A DNA stretch of 64,000 nt from assembly GCA_001689445.1 (NCBI GenBank), contig LUJN01000008.1:1-64000 (forward strand). The letters are read 5' to 3'. The notes under the pieces were generated by a model. That model was not told the DNA's origin. It ran no database searches and saw only the letters and a list, made by a program, of their open reading frames with translations. The position numbers and the translations under genes were made by a program. This DNA comes from Bacteroidales bacterium M3. GTDB taxonomy: Bacteria; Bacteroidota; Bacteroidia; Bacteroidales; Muribaculaceae. This document shows, piece after piece, positions 58,357 through 64,000 of the stretch (position 1 is the first letter of the stretch; each line of letters begins with the position of its first letter).

Positions 58357-61300
58357 CTACTTGACGTAGAGCTTGGCGTTGCCGACGATGTAGAGGCCGG
58401 CGGGGAGATTGCGGGTGGCCTCGGAGGCCTCGACGTTGAGGCGCACGGGGCGTCCGTCAATGGTGTAGACGCTTACGCGGGTGTTCGGGTCGCATCCGAT
58501 AATGTCCATCAATGTCGAGGTGTTTAGGGTGACATCACGGGGGGTATCGTTGCCGGTGTAAAGGAACGTGCCAAAGGGGTTGATGCGGCCATCAACCGAG
58601 GGGACAAACCGTCGCGTCGCGCCATCAAACGTCATGGCATCCTCGACAGTCTCGCCACGGTATACGCCCTCGTGAAGACCGGACTTGATGACGTCGGGGA
58701 CGGCCTTGAGTGTCACATCGGAGGACGTGACAGGCGCACCCGGCGTGGAAAGGAGCAGGAACGGAGTGTTGGCATTGACACGCTGACAGGGGGTAAAGGC
58801 GGCGTTGGTGTCGCTCAACGAGAAGAAGCAATAGGCAGTTGCCCCGCCGGTGGGGACGAAGTCAAACGGAAGAGTCAACGCCATGGCATCGGATGCGTCC
58901 GTAGGTATGAAACGGACATCGCCCGTAACTTTTACATCCATCGCCAAATGAAAATCATGGGAATCACGCATGGTGAAGGTCGTGGCAACGGCTTCCGTGC
59001 CGTTGACTACCGCCACGTTGCAGTCAGCATCGACATTGACAGGAGTGTATATGACGCAGTTGGGGTTGGCAACCGAGATTGATGCCGGGATATCTGTCAC
59101 ACCGAGCAGGTCATACCCTGTCACACCCTCATTGTCAAGCGACGAGAATATCGCGTCGTCCCATGCGCCCGAGAGGCGAAGGGTGCCTCGGTCGGAGGAG
59201 ATAACCGAGAGCATACGGCGGTCGCCATAGACCTCAAGTTCGGAGAGTGTCGTGCCATACTGCGAACTGCGCTCGATGCCGGTGTAGCGCAGGTAACGCA
59301 TCTTCACGTCATTGACAGGTATCTCGTCGACTCCTATGCCATCACGCTCGCGAGTGGTGAGCGTCTCCCATTTGTTGCCGTCAACCGAATATTCAATGAG
59401 AGCCTTGCGGGCATACGCCCCGGCATCGGTGGTGGTGATGACAATGCGGTTGATATTGTAGACACCTTCAAGGTCGACCATCAGCCATTGATTGTCCTCA
59501 AACTTGCTGCCCCACTTTGTCGCGGTATTGCCATCAACGGCATTGGCGCCCGACAGTCCGGCATTCTCGTTTGAGGAGGTTTCCACAGGGCGACCGAGGG
59601 CAAGATTGACGCCGACAAGCGAGCCTCCAGATACTGTCACATCACGGTTGACGGAAGCGGAATTGCCCGAGGCATCCGACACCGTGAGGACGCAACGATA
59701 GGATGAACACTCGTCGGAGAGCGGCAGAGTGAGGGTGACGGGGATTCCGGTACGGGAAATAACCGAAGCGGTGAACTCAGGCGCGTCAACAGCCGAAACA
59801 CCCGTAGCCACAAGCGAATAGGTCACATAGCCCGAATTGTCGGATGCCACAGCATTTACCGTAAGGGTTGAGCCCTCAACGCTGAAATCCGCGTTCCCAA
59901 TCACGGGAGCCTCGTTGTCGTCACTGTCAAGGCGTGCCGAGGCATACACCTCGACCTCAAACAACGACATACCGTAGAGGCGTCCATAATCATTAAGTTC
60001 ATCGGGAACCACACGCACATAACGGGCGGGAACGGCCTCTATCTCCAACCTCTGGCATAGGTTGGCGGCCTGTGACGGAGCGGTCGTGTTGGCTGCAGCC
60101 GTAGCCCAGTTGACACCGTCGGATGACACCTCGATATGGTAACGCTCGGCAAACGCGCCCTCCCAACGGAGGAAGAAGCGGTTGACAGCATACAATCCGT
60201 CAAGCTCGACGGCAATCCATTGCGGCTGACCGGGAGCAGCCTGCCAGCGTGTCTCGGCGTTGCCGTCAAACACCGCTGAAGGATTGTCACCCGAACCGGC
60301 GGTCGCGGGACGGCCGAGGGCAATATTCACCTCTGACAAAGCCGCCACCTCCACGGGGATGTCGACAGAGACATCGCCCGAAGTAAGACGCACGATGTAA
60401 CTGCCGTTACGGAGACCCTTTACATGGCTTTCAGCGATGTTGACCTCAACGCCATCGGACGGAATCCCATCCACAAGCACCTCGGCACGCAGAGACTCCG
60501 ACAACGGGTATTCTCCTCCAAACTGGTCGAGGCCCGATGCCGTGAACGTCGCCTTGTCCCCCTCCACAATTGTAAGTGAGGCCGGGGTTACATCAAGCGA
60601 CGCGAGACGCACCACCTCGTTGACCATCACCGTGCGGGAGGCCGAGAATCCGGCAGGGGTCGTAGCCGTGACGGTCGCCTCGCCATACCCTGCGGGGGTG
60701 AACACGCCGTCGGATGTGATAGAGCCGGAAGAGACGCTCCACTCCACAGGGGTGGACACCTGTTCTCCCGCCAGATTGTAGGCGACAGCCGAAAACGCGA
60801 GGGTCTTGTCCTCATCAACCGACGCTTCAGGTGAGATTATATCAATACCTATGGCGTCAGTTGCCGCAGCATCAGCGGGGACGCCATGTACATTAAGTTC
60901 GAGTATCGACGTGCCGTAGGCCGAGCCGCGTTTGAGGCTCTTGATGCGCAGATAACGTCCCGTGCCGTCAACGGCGGTAGTCTTCACTCCGGCGGAGGAG
61001 ACGCCGGTCACTGAGGCGAGTGTCTGCCACGAAGCCTCGGCAGGTACATCGACAGTCTTGGTGCCGGCAAAGTAGTTGCCGGTGTATTTCTCCATAGCCA
61101 CCCCGTCGGAAGCAAGCTGGATGAGGTATTCCGATGCATATGCCGCCTCCCAGTTTACAGCCACGCGGGTAAGGATGCAATCCTTGCCGAGGTCGACATA
61201 TATCCACTCGCCGTCGCGGTGGGCACTCCCCCAGCGGGTTGTAGCGTCACCGTCGTTGACGTTGGCGGTAAGCGTTCCGGCATTCTCCTCGCTGCTCGAC

Positions 61301-64000
61301 ACGGCAGGGCGCCCATGGGCGAGGTCGGCGAGCGCGGGGGTGATATAGATGGTGTGTTCCACGGTCTTGCCACCGTCGGATGCCGCAATCCTATACATCC
61401 CGACGGTCGTGCCATCGACACGGGGCGATCCGACAGCCACGCCGTTGATTGTCCACACGACATCGCCATCAAACTTCTCGCCGTACTGGTCTACCGCGTC
61501 AAGGGTGAAGTCCACGGGGTTGCCCTTCTCGACATAACGGGTTACCGGAAGTATAGCCCCCGATTCAAGGCGTGCGGGCGCATTGACCGAGACGGTCATC
61601 GTCGCGGTCAACGTCTTGCCGGCGGCATTGCACGTGGCCGTCACATCAGTTGACGAGCCAAGAGGAGCGGCGGGGTTGACAGTGAAAGTCCCGTCACTGC
61701 CGATAGAGCCGACAGCGGGATTGGCAACCGTCCATGCGACCTTTGCCCCGTCGACTGTGGCACCATACTGGTCAAGGACTGTGGCCGAAAGGAGAGACGC
61801 GTCAAGAAAACGGCACCCCTTTTCCGAACTTATCTCTATTTCCGAAGCCGCGGCAGCCTCGGTAAATGCCGTGAACTTACGCGAGGGCGCCTTGACGCTC
61901 TTGATAAGTGCCCCGTCACGGTAGAAGTTGACCGTGCGCTCCTCACCGGGGTTGTATACGATATAAGAATACTCGCCGGCGGCGTTGACAAATGCATTGG
62001 CCGAGGGAATATCGGCATTTACCGACGTATCAATCTCGCCATATGTGCGATGGGAGTGGATTATGTAATAGGAGATATGCCCTGTCGATATATTGGTGGC
62101 TATGCCAAGTCCCTCGTCATAGGCACGGTCAAATATAGCCGCCGCCTCGTCGGGAAGGGCTCGCTGCATGTAGGCGAGCGTCACGTTCCCCCAATCATTG
62201 GCGGCAAGGCGTTCCACCTTGTTGCCGCCAGGGTCTATGCCGTCCTCAAACCAACTGTGATTCCATCCCGGGCTTGCCATCAGGTCGTCGTAGGCCCACT
62301 TCACGAAGTCGCGGTCCCATGACAGGTAGTCGAGAGCCGGCGATATAGGCATCCACTGGATACCGTGCATGAACAGCGGGTCGCCGCCAAACCATGTCCA
62401 CCAACCGATACCCTTGCAGGTTATATTGCTGTTATAGGGCGACTTGTAGAGTGTGTAGTCGTAGTTGCCACCCTCGCCATGCTTGTCAAAGCGCGAGTCG
62501 ACGTCAAACCAATATTCCCTTGTGGCACGTGCCTCTGTCGACCATCCGAAGATGCCTGCATCACGCATCTCCTTGTCGCCGAGAGCCACGCCGAGCAGAT
62601 AGACACCTCCCCAGCCCTGCATAGACTCGGACGTTGATTCCTGGCCGTTGCCGTTGGAATTTCCCTGGTCGCCGAGACCGCCGGCATAGCTGTGCCCCAC
62701 CCATGGATCCATCGTGCGCAGGAACGGATAACGCTTGTCCTCGCGCTGCCAGTTGGCATAATCCTTGGCTATCTCGCGCAACATCGGGCCATATGCGTTT
62801 TTGAAATCCTCATCGACCATGCATAGCAACGCACCGGCGAGGGTGAAGTAACCATAGTGGAAATGGTGGTCATTGAACGTGTCGGAGTCATAGCTCGTGG
62901 CCTGTCCCACGAGACCGCCCCAACGCGGGTAGCGGGCAAAGAACACGTTTTTCTCACCGGGAGTGTATGTGAGCCAGTCCACGAGCTTGGCTTTCAACTT
63001 GTCGCGCGACATCTCGAACAGCTCCCGGTTGCCGAGCTGGAGGGCGAATGTCATGTTGAGAGCCATCTGGGTCAACCCCTTGCCACCCCAATAGGTATCG
63101 TTGCCGAAAGCCCCATTGAGCGCATAGTTGCGCATCAGTGTCTCCATCACCTCGGGACGGAAAGGATTGGGCTTAGAGGCATCGGCCTGCGGAGTGCCGT
63201 ACCACGGGAGCATCCCCGCAAACTTATGGGCGAATGTGAACTCGCGTCCCGATGCCATCTTCATCGTGCCTCGGGGGGTGAGGTAGGTGTCGGTAGAGAA
63301 AGATGGCATACGCAATGCCCCTTTGTAGGCATGGGGGAGAAATCCCTGGAGCACGTCGCCACGCGAGCCGTCGGCGAGGCTGACAGCATCCACGCGCCAC
63401 GTCGAGGCAATCTCGCCACGCCTCTCGTCATACGACCAGTCAACCCGTGTGTCTCGGGGGACATTGAGGGCCACTTCGGCATATTCTTCCAAATGAGCCA
63501 TTGTGGGCAGCAACGCTACCACCATATACCCTACCTTGTCGCCGTCAATGGCAAGAGTGCGACCGTCAAGCGAGAGGCGGCAGCCTTTGGGGAAGAATAG
63601 CCCGTAGCAGTCATCGCCTATTTTCACGCCGATTGAACTGTCTGAATGATACGGTAGCATACGCGGCGTCACCTGACGGCCGGCCGCGCTGTAGAACTCG
63701 ACATCATCGCTCATCACAATACGTGGGGCGATATTCTCAAGCTCAATCCATGTGAACGGCATACCGTGAGCAAGCGTGGTCTTCATCCGGCTCTTGCCCG
63801 AGGCGTCAGCCATAAGCATCTCCACGTCCCAATCGTGCCACGAGTCGGCGATGGCACTCACAGCACGGAATCCCTCACCGCGCACCTCCATCGACGTGCG
63901 CCACTTGACCTCCGTCCCGTTCTCATTCCAGTAGGTCGGGTAGTTGACCGTGACCCCGGTCTCGGAGGGATGCACCATCGCGGGATAGCTCCACAGTGCG
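58357..64000 (-). CDS. GH81-type endo-1,3-beta-glucanase with Ig-like and discoidin-like domains (5' end outside window)
   Basis: About 1,880 residues are visible. The frame continues past 64000 without a stop, so the N-terminus and signal are missing. Positions below count from the ATG at 63978. The catalytic part (about 1-690) has D-H-H-F-H-Y-G-Y-F near 370 and G-Q-E-S-T-S-E-S near 446, hallmarks of GH81 laminarinases. Next come a Big_2-like domain (about 725-795), a discoidin-like F5/8C domain (884-1040, A-H-G-R-P-A), another Ig-like stretch (1063-1130), F5/8C domains at about 1219-1370 and 1459-1610, and a type IX-like sorting tail (about 1800-1873). It is probably a secreted enzyme for fungal, algal or cereal beta-1,3-glucan. 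Confidence 0.85.
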   Translation of the reverse strand, partial: ALWSYPAMVHPSETGVTVNYPTYWNENGTEVKWRTSMEVRGEGFRAVSAIADSWHDWDVEMLMADASGKSRMKTTLAHGMPFTWIELENIAPRIVMSDDVEFYSAAGRQVTPRMLPYHSDSSIGVKIGDDCYGLFFPKGCRLSLDGRTLAIDGDKVGYMVVALLPTMAHLEEYAEVALNVPRDTRVDWSYDERRGEIASTWRVDAVSLADGSRGDVLQGFLPHAYKGALRMPSFSTDTYLTPRGTMKMASGREFTFAHKFAGMLPWYGTPQADASKPNPFRPEVMETLMRNYALNGAFGNDTYWGGKGLTQMALNMTFALQLGNRELFEMSRDKLKAKLVDWLTYTPGEKNVFFARYPRWGGLVGQATSYDSDTFNDHHFHYGYFTLAGALLCMVDEDFKNAYGPMLREIAKDYANWQREDKRYPFLRTMDPWVGHSYAGGLGDQGNSNGNGQESTSESMQGWGGVYLLGVALGDKEMRDAGIFGWSTEARATREYWFDVDSRFDKHGEGGNYDYTLYKSPYNSNITCKGIGWWTWFGGDPLFMHGIQWMPISPALDYLSWDRDFVKWAYDDLMASPGWNHSWFEDGIDPGGNKVERLAANDWGNVTLAYMQRALPDEAAAIFDRAYDEGLGIATNISTGHISYYIIHSHRTYGEIDTSVNADIPSANAFVNAAGEYSYIVYNPGEERTVNFYRDGALIKSVKAPSRKFTAFTEAAAASEIEISSEKGCRFLDASLLSATVLDQYGATVDGAKVAWTVANPAVGSIGSDGTFTVNPAAPLGSSTDVTATCNAAGKTLTATMTVSVNAPARLESGAILPVTRYVEKGNPVDFTLDAVDQYGEKFDGDVVWTINGVAVGSPRVDGTTVGMYRIAASDGGKTVEHTIYITPALADLAHGRPAVSSSEENAGTLTANVNDGDATTRWGSAHRDGEWIYVDLGKDCILTRVAVNWEAAYASEYLIQLASDGVAMEKYTGNYFAGTKTVDVPAEASWQTLASVTGVSSAGVKTTAVDGTGRYLRIKSLKRGSAYGTSILELNVHGVPADAAATDAIGIDIISPEASVDEDKTLAFSAVAYNLAGEQVSTPVEWSVSSGSITSDGVFTPAGYGEATVTATTPAGFSASRTVMVNEVVRLASLDVTPASLTIVEGDKATFTASGLDQFGGEYPLSESLRAEVLVDGIPSDGVEVNIAESHVKGLRNGSYIVRLTSGDVSVDIPVEVAALSEVNIALGRPATAGSGDNPSAVFDGNAETRWQAAPGQPQWIAVELDGLYAVNRFFLRWEGAFAERYHIEVSSDGVNWATAAANTTAPSQAANLCQRLEIEAVPARYVRVVPDELNDYGRLYGMSLFEVEVYASARLDSDDNEAPVIGNADFSVEGSTLTVNAVASDNSGYVTYSLVATGVSAVDAPEFTASVISRTGIPVTLTLPLSDECSSYRCVLTVSDASGNSASVNRDVTVSGGSLVGVNLALGRPVETSSNENAGLSGANAVDGNTATKWGSKFEDNQWLMVDLEGVYNINRIVITTTDAGAYARKALIEYSVDGNKWETLTTRERDGIGVDEIPVNDVKMRYLRYTGIERSSQYGTTLSELEVYGDRRMLSVISSDRGTLRLSGAWDDAIFSSLDNEGVTGYDLLGVTDIPASISVANPNCVIYTPVNVDADCNVAVVNGTEAVATTFTMRDSHDFHLAMDVKVTGDVRFIPTDASDAMALTLPFDFVPTGGATAYCFFSLSDTNAAFTPCQRVNANTPFLLLSTPGAPVTSSDVTLKAVPDVIKSGLHEGVYRGETVEDAMTFDGATRRFVPSVDGRINPFGTFLYTGNDTPRDVTLNTSTLMDIIGCDPNTRVSVYTIDGRPVRLNVEASEATRNLPAGLYIVGNAKLYVK

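Overview
The window looks like the chromosome of a fairly GC-rich member of the order Bacteroidales, plausibly Muribaculaceae. The evidence is several Bacteroidetes-type promoters (TTTG, about 20 nt, TAnnTTTG), almost no Shine-Dalgarno sites, C-terminal tails resembling type IX secretion sorting domains on surface proteins, a BspA-like leucine-rich protein, and housekeeping genes of Bacteroidales type (NifJ, PepD, DUF4292, a DbpA-tailed helicase). The family-level placement is inference.

Layout. 95-4164 (minus) is a compact five-gene operon for a Cys-Xaa-Xaa-Xaa repeat peptide: an SH3/beta-barrel-like envelope protein, a Tat/lipobox precursor with 37 cysteines in its repeat region, a radical SAM/SPASM enzyme, a SPASM protein without the radical SAM cluster motif, and a 91-residue accessory protein. 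4700-8102 holds an OmpH-like lipoprotein, a small membrane protein, PepD and an exported muramidase. 8743-11359 holds a small protein and a frameshifted BspA-like protein. 11631-17909 (minus) is a cell-envelope cluster: dut, TPR protein, DUF4292 lipoprotein, EnvC-like protein, polysaccharide flippase. 18243-33613 is mostly housekeeping (rnz, tadA, pgi, gpsA, lysS, nifJ, helicase, thioredoxin, flavin reductase, mdh). 33799-37405 (minus) is an operon of four exported proteins whose first and last genes share an N-terminal domain. 37800-47065 holds a DUF3843-like protein, a threonylcarbamoyl-AMP synthase, two membrane glycosyltransferase-type proteins, a two-component system, ApbE and a DJ-1 protein. 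47301-58180 holds a zinc peptidase, an RluB-like pseudouridine synthase with a repetitive tail, asnS, two glycosyltransferases, an MFS transporter, a cyclophilin and an M16 peptidase. 58357-64000 is a 5'-truncated GH81-type glucanase with discoidin-like domains.

The least explained content lies between genes. Four copies of one structured RNA element (about 190-380 nt, compensatory changes in at least two helices, terminator-like 3' end) occur at 4249-4558, 8376-8695, 21403-21779 and 37451-37645. Three of them sit in the leaders of surface or secreted gene clusters, including the CXXX operon. A second family of roughly 70-nt promoter-to-terminator units occurs at 18001-18071, 29651-29722 and 45139-45211. 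A third family is a set of intergenic inverted repeats with constant GTAGGGAC-like ends and interchangeable palindromic cores, present at nine or more sites. No rRNA, tRNA, CRISPR array, transposase or prophage gene was seen.
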